Below, piece after piece: positions 8,323 to 16,389 of a stretch of 64,000 nucleotides of DNA (position 1 is its first letter; the number at the start of each line of letters is the position of its first letter). The notes under the pieces are model-generated. The model was not told the DNA's origin, did not search any database, and worked only from the letters and a program-made list of their open reading frames with translations. A program made the position numbers and the translations under genes. Source of the stretch: SB21 sp964415295. GTDB lineage: Bacteria > CLD3 > SB21. Location: assembly GCA_964415295.1 (NCBI GenBank), contig CAYPYN010000006.1, positions 124,001-188,000 on the forward strand, read 5' to 3'.

Positions 8323-11300
8323 TTACTTGATGAACAGCATTTTCTTCGATTTAACGACTTTGCCGACTTCCATGCGGTAGAGATACACACCGGATGATAC
8401 GGCGCTGCCGAATTCGTTTCTGCCGTCCCACACCACTTCGTAACGTCCGCGGTCCCTATTGGCATTGACCAGCGTGCGCACTTCCTGGCCGAGCATGTTG
8501 TAGACCTTGATCACAACTTTGCCGGCATTGGGAACTTCGTACCGGATGGTTGTGGTCGGGTTGAACGGATTCGGATAGTTCTGACCGAGCATAAATTCCT
8601 TCGGTACGTACGTGTAATCCGGATTATAGAACACCGCCAATTGGTTGCCTTTGAATGAGGCCGTTACGACGCCGTTCTGTCCTTCACCGCCGGCATGTTT
8701 CCACTGGCCATTGATGAATTCGTAGATACCGATCTTAGCTTCGTCGAAATGTTCGTCACGGTTTTTCAAGGCGTCCAGATCGGAGTATTTGAATGTCGCT
8801 TTGAATCCGTTGGCGCCGCCTGTGGCTGCGACATCGATCGGAGATCCGAGCAATTGCCATGTGGGCGGAACTTCGGCCGCGACCGATTTGCCGATCACCC
8901 AATATCCGTCGCCGGAAGCGTCGAGCTTGTAGTTCTCAAAATCGGCGCTCTTGGAGAGCAGAGAAACGGAGTAGTTACGGTTAACCGCGGCGCCGTAATT
9001 ATTGCTGGAATCGGCGCCATTAGCGACGACCGACAGATTACCGGCGCTTGTGATCGTATAGGTTCCAAAGAACAGATCGCCTTGTTTGGTCAGCGATACG
9101 GATCCCGAGTTAACAAGCAATGTGGCAAGGCTCAGTTTTTCGTTGGCGCCGACCGCAAAGCGAACGACGTTGACTACCGGCGAGGCTAATGCGCCCAGCG
9201 TCAGGGTCGGGGGTACGCGATCGGGATTTACAGACACGTTGTCCACAGCCCAGCCCCAGCCGACGGCCGCCGCATCGGAGAATAAGCGGAAGCGGATGAA
9301 TATGGTTGTGCCCTGACTAAACGTATTCAGAATATTGATCGCATGTTTCTTGTAGAAACTGGCATTCGGGGCCGTGTTTGCGTTGTAAGCATTGAGCCAC
9401 TGAGTGTAAAGCTGGCAATCCCAGCCGTCCGCAAGCGGTACCCAATTGATGCCGTCGGAAGTGCCTTCCACGATCACATAGTCCCAGAATTCCACATCAC
9501 CGAATACGGTTCCCGGATCTCCGGGCTCGACCAGCGCGATCTCATCGAAAAGAAGGATACAACTATCCGGCGTGACCGTGATCGGTATGTTGAGCTGAGA
9601 TGTGTAGTTGGTGTTGACCACATACGGATGCGCCGTGTTCAAAGCGCCGTTTGTAAATCCGGTTGCCGTGGAGACGGTAAAGAGAGAACCGCTGAAGTCC
9701 GTGGTGGCCGCATTGAAGTTATTGGCATATTTGGTAACCGGCGCCGAAACCTGGATAACCGTAACATTCGATGACGCCGATTTGTAAGCGGTTCCTCCCT
9801 TATAGGAAACTACCTGGTAGGTGTAGTTACCTGCCGCCGCAACGAAATCCAAGATAGAGTCTTTGGCCGTGGTGGTCGCGCCGAGGCGAACGATGGTATT
9901 GGATCCTGATTTAACGAGTGTCGAATCGTATGCCGAGCGCAGGCTTATGTTGAGCAATACATGTCCGGTGGCAGGAGCCTGTGCGGCGGAGTTGAGACGA
10001 GGCGATAAGGTTGCGGTTGGAAGAGTCGGGGCCGTGATCTGCATCGTCCATACTCCCCTACCATGGGTTGCCGCTACGATCTGATCGTCGACAACTTTAA
10101 GTTCCCAAATCGCAACAGCCGGTAAGCCATTATTGGCATAGGCCCATGAGCCGCCGTTATCGGTCGAAATAAAGAGTCCGATATCCGTACCGGCCCACAA
10201 TTCGTTGGTGTTGTTCGGATTGACCATCAGACAGTACGTGGCCACATCCGGGAATCCGTTGGTGCTCGGACCAACGCTTCCAAAGCCGGTGATATCCGAC
10301 CATGTCTGGCCGAGGTTCGTTGTTCTCAGAATCTTCGGATAGCCCGCAAAAGAGAACATCGCATAGGCCGTATTTGGATCGGTTGGGTGAGTAGCCAAGC
10401 CTGACAATGCACCGAGGCTCGTGCCGTAGTTTACGGTCGGATTAAAAGTCAAGCCGCCGTCGGTCGACACATTGAGTTTACCCGAGGCCGACATGCGGGC
10501 GCCGGCCCATACGATTTGCGGATTGGCTTCAGAAATAGCCACAAAGTCAATCAATGTAGAGAATCCAAAATTGGCGGCCGTCAAAGGAGACAGCGTCCAA
10601 CTCTCTGCAAAGTTATCGGATCGCCACACGCCGCTTCCGCCGATCGCAAAGAGCAGATCCGGATCCAATTTTGAACTGGCGATCTGAGTAATGAAGTAAC
10701 TGTTGGCGTTGTCTACGTCGAGCAATCCGTTCGTTGCGGCATTCCAGGTAGCGCCGCCGTCGGTGGACTTGTACAGACGGTTGTCGTAGAGAGAGCCGAT
10801 AAGCTGATCGGGATCATCGCCTTTCCAAACGGCGTCAAATCCGTCGCCGCCCAGCTTCTCATGCCAGACCGACGTATCAGTGGTATTGACAGGGGATTGC
10901 CAGGTTCCGTTGTCCTGAGTGCCGCCAATGAATGCGATGGCCCCCGGTTTTTTGTCTACACCGTAGAATTGCGTTGAGTTCATTCCATCCGGCGTCGATT
11001 CGTCATAGATCCACGTGGCGCCCTTGTCGGTGGAATAAGCTACACCGGCATCGTTGGCAATCAAGATGTGATAATTGCCGCTGCCTTTGGGAATCATGAC
11101 AATATTGTGGTTATCCGCATGGGTCCAGGGATATGTGCCGCCGGAAGGACGGGTCAGTCCCGGGTACCAGTTGGTCGCCTGAGTGGTATTGCGGAAAGCC
11201 GTGGTGACCGATTGATATTTGAATGATAATTTAGACGTAGGAAGACTGTTGGGAGTCCATGATGCACCTGTTCGCAGGGCTGGTCCGACGGCCATGACGC

Positions 11301-12993
11301 ACTTATAAACTTCGCCGGAATTTACCGCGATATTGGGATCGGGTGTAGAGGCATTGTAAGGTACGGCATTGACAATCAGATACTCTCGTGAAACACCACC
11401 CAGAGGGGCCGAGGAAAGATTATAAACGCCGTTGCTGTCCTGATCGCGGAAAGAGGCCATGAGTTGGCGGTTATTAGTGATATCCCAAACCTGGAACGGG
11501 ACTTCAACGTAGTCCATGTATGTAAAAGCAAAACTGGCTCCAAAGAGGAATCGATGCGCTTTTTGGGTAATACCGGGTCCAAAACGGATTTCGATATCAA
11601 AGGTAGTATCATTAGCAGTAAGGCTGGTCGGAGGCAATGTTGGCGCAAAGAATTGATGTCCGGTTCCTACGCCGCCGCCGAGGAACGGTAAACCGAAATT
11701 AACAAAAGCGAGGAATGAGGCCGTTCCCACCGTATCGGCCGTTCTCTGAATAGCTGTGGATGAACCGGGCGCCATGACAATTTTCCACATGTTGATCCCG
11801 CCAACAAATAACGTAGTGTCGTTGTACGGATCAACCGCAATCGTATTGTCGTACCATCCCTGTGCCCCAAGCCAATTGGGGTTGGTTCCCGAAGCGTCAT
11901 TGACCAGCATCCAGTTAGCGCCGGCATTCGTTGACGTGTAGAGATCGGAACCGGAGGTTCCCACCTGTACGGCCAGATACAATCGGTTATGATTGCTGGG
12001 TGCAATGGCAATCTCCATTCGGGCACCGGCTCCGATACCTGTCTTGGAGCTGGCCCATGTGTTGCCGGCGTCGGTGGACTTGATCACACCGAAACTATTG
12101 ACCGTCGCGTACTGGACATCGAAATCGGTCGGATCAGCAATGATATGTTGAACCCGGTTGGCATTCGTGTAAACTTCTGTCCATGAAGTCCCGCCGTTGG
12201 TCGACTTAAAAATTCCGGTGTTCGTAGCGGCCACAACGATATCTTCATCTGCCGGATCAACAATAATGCGATTAACGTAAAAGTAATCCTCGTTGGCGGC
12301 TGTGGCGGCTAACTGGGTCCATGTGTTTCCATGATCGGTGGATTTGAAAATCCCATCGCCCTGAACCGCATCGGCGTTGCCGAATCCTTCTCCGGTCCCG
12401 GCGTAGATCACGTCATGATTGCTTTCGGCCATAGCCAGAGTCGTCGTGGCCAAAGCCGGCAGGGCCGGCGTCATATCCGTATAGGTCAAGCCGGCATCGG
12501 TGGTTTTCCATATGCCGCCGCTGGCTGAGCCTACGAACCAGGTATGACCGGTACCATCCGCGGGATCAACAATAAGGCCGCGGGCACGTCCGCTGAAATT
12601 AGCCGGGCCTCGTTCAATCCAGGTAGGAACACTGGACGCTTTGCCCAATCTGGTTTTTTGAGAAGTGGTTTGGCCATTCGCATCAAGAATGCCGGCCTTT
12701 TTCATCGCATCGATCTTGTAATTAGGTTTGTACCGAGGGCCGTTGTCGCCTTCGCGGGTACGGATCTCGCGATGAAATTGCATGAATTTGTCCGGCTGAT
12801 CCGGTTTGGCATAACCTTCAGCACGACGCTGGATCTTACGGTCCAGTTGGGCCTGCAGGATGGCCTCGGATGAGTTCTTGCTCCTTTTCTTGGAGGGTGA
12901 TTCAGGGCGTTCAAAAGTTGAGATGAGAGCAATACTTGCTCCAAGCATCACAACGGTGAACAGCGATGAACTTCGTAGCCATTTGAGTTTCAT
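8323..12993 (-). CDS. Giant secreted BNR/Asp-box propeller protein with T9SS sorting domain (1556 aa)
   Basis: Related in design to the 1290-aa protein. A signal anchor lies within the first 26 residues (SSSLFTVVMLGASIALIST). A basic pro-segment of about 100 residues is followed by around 900 residues of propeller with repeated Asp-box motifs (SASGGIWKTTDAGLTY, GIFKSTDHGNTW and others). A jelly-roll/MAM-like carbohydrate-binding region around residues 1120-1260 includes DNVSVNPDRVPP. The type A T9SS sorting domain forms the last 85 residues (LGQNYPNPFNPTTTIRY, VYNMLGQEVRTL, WDGRNEFG, final KKMLFIK). An AAGGAG site precedes the ATG. A lipoprotein gene ends 38 bases upstream and another follows 48 bases downstream, suggesting a three-gene unit. 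It is probably a cell-surface binding or adhesion protein; no enzyme activity can be assigned. Confidence 0.88.
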   Translation of the reverse strand: MKLKWLRSSSLFTVVMLGASIALISTFERPESPSKKRSKNSSEAILQAQLDRKIQRRAEGYAKPDQPDKFMQFHREIRTREGDNGPRYKPNYKIDAMKKAGILDANGQTTSQKTRLGKASSVPTWIERGPANFSGRARGLIVDPADGTGHTWFVGSASGGIWKTTDAGLTYTDMTPALPALATTTLAMAESNHDVIYAGTGEGFGNADAVQGDGIFKSTDHGNTWTQLAATAANEDYFYVNRIIVDPADEDIVVAATNTGIFKSTNGGTSWTEVYTNANRVQHIIADPTDFDVQYATVNSFGVIKSTDAGNTWASSKTGIGAGARMEIAIAPSNHNRLYLAVQVGTSGSDLYTSTNAGANWMLVNDASGTNPNWLGAQGWYDNTIAVDPYNDTTLFVGGINMWKIVMAPGSSTAIQRTADTVGTASFLAFVNFGLPFLGGGVGTGHQFFAPTLPPTSLTANDTTFDIEIRFGPGITQKAHRFLFGASFAFTYMDYVEVPFQVWDITNNRQLMASFRDQDSNGVYNLSSAPLGGVSREYLIVNAVPYNASTPDPNIAVNSGEVYKCVMAVGPALRTGASWTPNSLPTSKLSFKYQSVTTAFRNTTQATNWYPGLTRPSGGTYPWTHADNHNIVMIPKGSGNYHILIANDAGVAYSTDKGATWIYDESTPDGMNSTQFYGVDKKPGAIAFIGGTQDNGTWQSPVNTTDTSVWHEKLGGDGFDAVWKGDDPDQLIGSLYDNRLYKSTDGGATWNAATNGLLDVDNANSYFITQIASSKLDPDLLFAIGGSGVWRSDNFAESWTLSPLTAANFGFSTLIDFVAISEANPQIVWAGARMSASGKLNVSTDGGLTFNPTVNYGTSLGALSGLATHPTDPNTAYAMFSFAGYPKILRTTNLGQTWSDITGFGSVGPSTNGFPDVATYCLMVNPNNTNELWAGTDIGLFISTDNGGSWAYANNGLPAVAIWELKVVDDQIVAATHGRGVWTMQITAPTLPTATLSPRLNSAAQAPATGHVLLNISLRSAYDSTLVKSGSNTIVRLGATTTAKDSILDFVAAAGNYTYQVVSYKGGTAYKSASSNVTVIQVSAPVTKYANNFNAATTDFSGSLFTVSTATGFTNGALNTAHPYVVNTNYTSQLNIPITVTPDSCILLFDEIALVEPGDPGTVFGDVEFWDYVIVEGTSDGINWVPLADGWDCQLYTQWLNAYNANTAPNASFYKKHAINILNTFSQGTTIFIRFRLFSDAAAVGWGWAVDNVSVNPDRVPPTLTLGALASPVVNVVRFAVGANEKLSLATLLVNSGSVSLTKQGDLFFGTYTITSAGNLSVVANGADSSNNYGAAVNRNYSVSLLSKSADFENYKLDASGDGYWVIGKSVAAEVPPTWQLLGSPIDVAATGGANGFKATFKYSDLDALKNRDEHFDEAKIGIYEFINGQWKHAGGEGQNGVVTASFKGNQLAVFYNPDYTYVPKEFMLGQNYPNPFNPTTTIRYEVPNAGKVVIKVYNMLGQEVRTLVNANRDRGRYEVVWDGRNEFGSAVSSGVYLYRMEVGKVVKSKKMLFIK

Positions 12994-13031
12994 GAATGTT
13001 CTCCTTGATAGTTATGAATGAAAGAAACGGT

Positions 13032-13484
13032 TTATTTTTGAATGGACGGATCTTCTTTTGATTCTGTTCTTTTGCCGGTTGCGGTATCGAACACATATAC
13101 CATACGATTTTCAGGATTCTCCTTGGAAACCGTGCCCGTGTGTTCTACGATCTGAAGCTGAGTGTTGGAGATCCATCGGACAGAGCCGTCGACCAACGAT
13201 TCTTCCAGCTTGATCTGATTTTGCCGAATGTCCCAGAGAAAGAACATGATGGTATTCTGAGGCATTCGCGGTGTCGGTTTGGAAGTCTTTGAACAGAGCA
13301 CGAAAGTACTGTCGGAATTATAATAGTAGATCACATCCTTGCCGTACTTGTCCGAAGCCAGTTTCTTGAAAGCAGCCGTATTTTCATCCATACTTGAGCG
13401 GTCCTGTTGTATACCGTTGGCCTTTTGAGCGGAACTGCATGAAAGGATCAATAAAGCGGAAGCCAGCAGGAATTTCCCAACCAT
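13032..13484 (-). CDS. Lipoprotein of unknown function (150 aa)
   Basis: The start MVGKFLLASALLILSC is a lipoprotein signal with lipobox LILSC. The mature part has a Ser/Gln-rich tether (SSAQKANGIQQ), then a beta-rich domain with FFLWDIRQNQIKLEES, VRWISNTQLQIVEHTG and VYVFDTATGKRTE; the last resembles a one-blade propeller repeat. No family is recognised. It is the first gene of the putative lipoprotein/1556-aa propeller/TPR-lipoprotein operon. Upstream on the minus strand at about 13578-13605 are a TTGACT and a TAACTT with 16-base spacing that could be its promoter. Beyond that lies the hairpin-rich region, which could be part of its leader if transcription starts further upstream. Confidence 0.75.
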   Translation of the reverse strand: MVGKFLLASALLILSCSSAQKANGIQQDRSSMDENTAAFKKLASDKYGKDVIYYYNSDSTFVLCSKTSKPTPRMPQNTIMFFLWDIRQNQIKLEESLVDGSVRWISNTQLQIVEHTGTVSKENPENRMVYVFDTATGKRTESKEDPSIQK

Positions 13485-13628
13485 AACGGCGATGCCTTTG
13501 AAAAAGATTTTTTACGTCCAGAGAAGAGGCGAATGACGAACTTTGGAATCGGATTTGCTAGGCAGACGTGCAATAAAAAGTTACTAAAATCACTTATAAA
13601 GTCAAGCAATTTTGACGGTTTTTTTTAT

Positions 13629-13796
13629 GCCGGCGGGCACGGCTGGCCGGCCGATTCCCCCCGCCTTTCACATCGGGCGGAGGGAATATTTTTTCCTCCG
13701 GTTACCCCTTCCCAAAAGCAACTGGAGGGCGGCTCTGGCTGTTGGGTGTTGTGCACCCGTCGAACTTTTGTTCGATTCTAAGCCGTGTTAAGGCTT
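13629..13796. ncRNA. Candidate structured RNA: six tandem hairpins
   Basis: Stems read directly from sequence: GCCGGC 13629-13634 with 13646-13651; a 12-bp stem 13654-13665 with 13676-13687 followed by ATTTTTT; CCTCCGGTT 13695-13703 with AACTGGAGG 13720-13728; GGGTG 13744-13748 with CACCC 13754-13758; TCGAAC 13760-13765 with GTTCGA 13770-13775 around TTTT; AAGCC 13780-13784 with GGCTT 13792-13796. The second hairpin looks like an intrinsic terminator on the plus strand. The direction of transcription is unresolved, and I do not recognise a known riboswitch or RNA family. It could equally be a decayed mobile DNA element. Confidence 0.4.
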
Positions 13797-13940
13797 TGGA
13801 GCTGAAGCTGATGTCTCTTTGTAATTCCTCTGCTATATAGAGTGTAACGGGCGGGCAAAAAGTGGCAATTTATTTGCAGGATTTTTTTTTGGTGCTCTTC
13901 AATCAAAGAATCTGTCTATTCAAGTCCCCTCTCGTTCGCT

Positions 13941-13958
13941 TCGCTTCAATCGAAGCGA
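13941..13958. repeat. Short REP-like palindrome
   Basis: TCGCTTC at 13941-13947 and GAAGCGA at 13952-13958 form a compact hairpin within a CGTTCGCTTCGCTTC context, similar in wording to the larger palindrome at 23534-23586. Confidence 0.55.
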
Positions 13959-14011
13959 CAAGCGTTTTATTTCTTGGCGCCCATTGCGTCCTTGGCGGTT
14001 AATGGTATTCT

Positions 14012-16261
14012 TCACTGTATGATCGCGAATTTCACAAATCGTTTCCCTGCCTTTGATTCAATGAGCGCAATATATATTCCACTGGCCACATACCTTCCGT
14101 TGGCGGTCTTGAGATCCCACTTCTCGATCGATGTAGAAGAAGCCTCCGGTTCGAAGTCTTCGTCATACGGGCGGGTATTAACCCGGTCGTTGTTGGATGA
14201 AGCGTTGTGTCTGATCGTCCGCACGAGGTCTCCGGCCACGGTGAATATCCGGATGGTGCATTCGTCGGGCAGATGAGTGAACTTGATCAGTTTATCGAAC
14301 TGGGTCTCAAACGACGAATATTTGTAGAAGGGATTCGGTACCACTTTGATCTGTTTCAGATCGGATGCAGGAGTATTGGCCGGAACGACCGACAGCGCAT
14401 TGGCCAGGATCGAGGACTCCAAGGTAACAGGCAAACCCGATGGTCTGAGTATCGGAATACCATCGTAGACCATGGTATCCGGTCCGGCGATATAGGGCTG
14501 GGCATCGTAAGCGGTGACGGAGTAATAATAATTCTGTCCGTTGATCAGATTGGAATCCGTGAAGTGATAGGTGAGGCCGGTATTATCTCCCAGATTGACC
14601 TCTGTGATCTCGAGGTGGTTGTTGGTATTGATCCTGCGGTTAACCACCGGGCCAAAGGAGTCGATCTTGTCGTATTGGGCAAGAAGTTCGTAGCTGTCGT
14701 ACAACCCGGTGAGACTGCGGTAGACGCGGTAGCCCTGAAAGTCATGAGTCGCGTAGTCGGCAGAAAAACCGCTGTCCTGAGAGATACCAAGACGAAGGCC
14801 GAAGGAATCGGGAACCGATTCGGCGTTGTTTTCCCAGGAGAGAGTAACGCGTTTGTCCGATGCTGTGACAGTCATATTCGGAGGAGGCGGAGCGGAAGGA
14901 GCAGGGAAGCCTGCGTTAAAGAATGACTGCGCCAAATCGTCGGTGGCAAACAGATTCCGCACGGCATCAAGTCGATCGCTCCCTGTCGCACCGACCACGC
15001 CCACCCATATCTCCTGCGACTCTCCGGCCTTGATCGTGAATGGGCCGGTGCAAATGATTCCGCGATGGTCACCTTCACCGTAATGTCCAAACCACGGATA
15101 AATCCCTGCGACATCACAGGTATCCTGTTCTATAAGCGGGTTACCGCGAAAAACGAAGTAATCATTAAGACAAGAACCCGATTTCATTAAACCCGATGAT
15201 TTATCAGTGCCACGCAACAGATTATATCGCTCCCGGTTGTTTATCGGGTCAGTTCCGTATACAAAAGTAGATGTGCTGGTAGCGCGCAAATCGACACTAT
15301 CATGGGCAAGTGATGTCATGGCAAATCGATCATTTTCAGGATCGTATTTAAGGACTGTTTTGTTGTTTTGATTTCGCAGCTGGTCTCGCTCCGGAATTTC
15401 AGTGGTTTTGACAGTTGGTCCCTGGAGTATGTCAAACCCAACAGCATTGTTGTTCTGCGGTTCATTAGTATTATTGTACGCATAAAAGAGGCCACGCGTA
15501 GTATCGGTTCCTACAAAATCATTACCTGTTTCACTGTTCACATCCTGATCAGCCCAAATCCCAAAATACGAATGCGTGTAATCGCTATTCGTTTTGTTTT
15601 CCAAAATGAATCGCAGATATACCACGTCGCCGATCTTGAGGCCATTGAAAGCATACGATTCCAGAGTAACTTCGATGCCTAATCCGGGTGTCGAATCGTT
15701 TTGTTGGGAATCCTCATTCAAAGTGACATCCAGATCATTGAAAACCGCCCAGGTCTGCGCATCGGCGATCAGCGCGGGATTTCCGAACCGGTCATGCAGG
15801 GCTTCTTCGGGCCATTCGGATGAATTAGTTCTGTCAATGAGATAGACTTTTTGTGAAGGTGAAAGCGGATCTTCGGCTTTGAGTTGCCCGAAAGGTATGC
15901 CGGAATTGATGATACGGCCGGGCTGGAATTCCGTGGCAAATTCCGTTTCACTGACGACAGGAATCCCGTTCTTCAAAGTGCCGATATAAAACCCTGCGGC
16001 ATAGACAAGAGACGCGCCGCTTCCGTGCGGGAATATCCCGCCATAATTTTGACCGTCGTGATTCGCGTCTGTCCGATCGTACATAAAACTACCGTTATTT
16101 CGCATCACATACGACCAGTTGTTGTAATTGACCCAGACGATATCGACGATGTCGGGCTTAAGCAGGGAGAGTTTTTTCTTCCCATCCTGCCTGGCGGAAC
16201 TGTCGGAAAAGTGGCTGATACCGATGAATACAATAACGAAGGCGAGTAATATTTTTTTCAT
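14012..16261 (-). CDS. Secreted modular protein, family member A (short form, 749 aa)
   Basis: First of six tandem paralogues. Signal peptide MKKILLAFVIVFIGISHFSD, then a conserved N-terminal domain of about 430 residues with signature patches NYNNWSYVMRNNGSFMYD, YIGTLKNGIPVVSETEF, FQPGRIINSG, QKVYLIDR and ADAQTWAVFNDLD. A fibronectin III-like region (VTLSWENNAE, DFQGYRVYRSLTGL, YYYSVTAYDAQPYIAGPD) and a C-terminal domain with VVPNPFYKYSSFE, CTIRIFTVAGDLVRTI, GRYVASGIYIALIES and the terminal FVKFAIIQ follow. The last part resembles a FlgD/T9SS-like sorting domain. The short form lacks the roughly 390-aa module of members B, C, E and F. I start at 16261; a nine-residue upstream extension is encoded by repeat DNA. 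No catalytic motif is seen. Confidence 0.85.
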   Translation of the reverse strand: MKKILLAFVIVFIGISHFSDSSARQDGKKKLSLLKPDIVDIVWVNYNNWSYVMRNNGSFMYDRTDANHDGQNYGGIFPHGSGASLVYAAGFYIGTLKNGIPVVSETEFATEFQPGRIINSGIPFGQLKAEDPLSPSQKVYLIDRTNSSEWPEEALHDRFGNPALIADAQTWAVFNDLDVTLNEDSQQNDSTPGLGIEVTLESYAFNGLKIGDVVYLRFILENKTNSDYTHSYFGIWADQDVNSETGNDFVGTDTTRGLFYAYNNTNEPQNNNAVGFDILQGPTVKTTEIPERDQLRNQNNKTVLKYDPENDRFAMTSLAHDSVDLRATSTSTFVYGTDPINNRERYNLLRGTDKSSGLMKSGSCLNDYFVFRGNPLIEQDTCDVAGIYPWFGHYGEGDHRGIICTGPFTIKAGESQEIWVGVVGATGSDRLDAVRNLFATDDLAQSFFNAGFPAPSAPPPPNMTVTASDKRVTLSWENNAESVPDSFGLRLGISQDSGFSADYATHDFQGYRVYRSLTGLYDSYELLAQYDKIDSFGPVVNRRINTNNHLEITEVNLGDNTGLTYHFTDSNLINGQNYYYSVTAYDAQPYIAGPDTMVYDGIPILRPSGLPVTLESSILANALSVVPANTPASDLKQIKVVPNPFYKYSSFETQFDKLIKFTHLPDECTIRIFTVAGDLVRTIRHNASSNNDRVNTRPYDEDFEPEASSTSIEKWDLKTANGRYVASGIYIALIESKAGKRFVKFAIIQ

Positions 16262-16279
16262 AGAGCGTCTTGATGTTTC

Positions 16280-16380
16280 TAACCACAAAGCTCACAAAGG
16301 TATTTCACAAAGTAAACAAAAGAATCTTGAATATTTTCCTTTGTGAATTCTGTGTGTATTCTCCGTATCCTCTGTGGTTA
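16280..16380. repeat. Intergenic inverted-repeat element, copy 1
   Basis: Bounded by TAACCACA at 16280-16287 and TGTGGTTA at 16373-16380, with CACAAAG-type units inside the left arm and CTTTGTG/CTCTGTG-type units inside the right arm. It separates members A and B. The 40 bases at 16261-16300 are identical to those before member D (25875-25914). Confidence 0.88.
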
Positions 16381-16389
16381 CGTATTTCT

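Larger units (their letters stand above)
13485..14011. other. 527-bp non-coding stretch with hairpin array and repeat fragments
   Basis: No convincing gene. From left to right it holds a possible minus-strand promoter near 13578-13605, six consecutive hairpins at 13629-13796 (listed separately), an A/T-rich stretch with a poly-T run near 13882, a hairpin repeat at 13941-13958, and a fragment ending in GGCGGTTAA at about 13966-14003. That fragment resembles one arm of the intergenic inverted-repeat elements found elsewhere in the window. Confidence 0.7.

Noticed and set aside
3610..12993. Sialidase activity of the two Asp-box proteins
   Set aside because: Asp-boxes are structural and occur in many non-enzymes; the catalytic arginine triad and FRIP motif could not be identified.
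13533..13781. An 82-aa plus-strand frame in the hairpin region
   Set aside because: It spans several perfect hairpins, has no Shine-Dalgarno sequence and an improbable composition; better explained as structured non-coding DNA.
16261..16288. N-terminal extensions beginning MWLETSRRS in members A and D
   Set aside because: The codons come from the conserved intergenic spacer, and the signal peptide starts at the next methionine.
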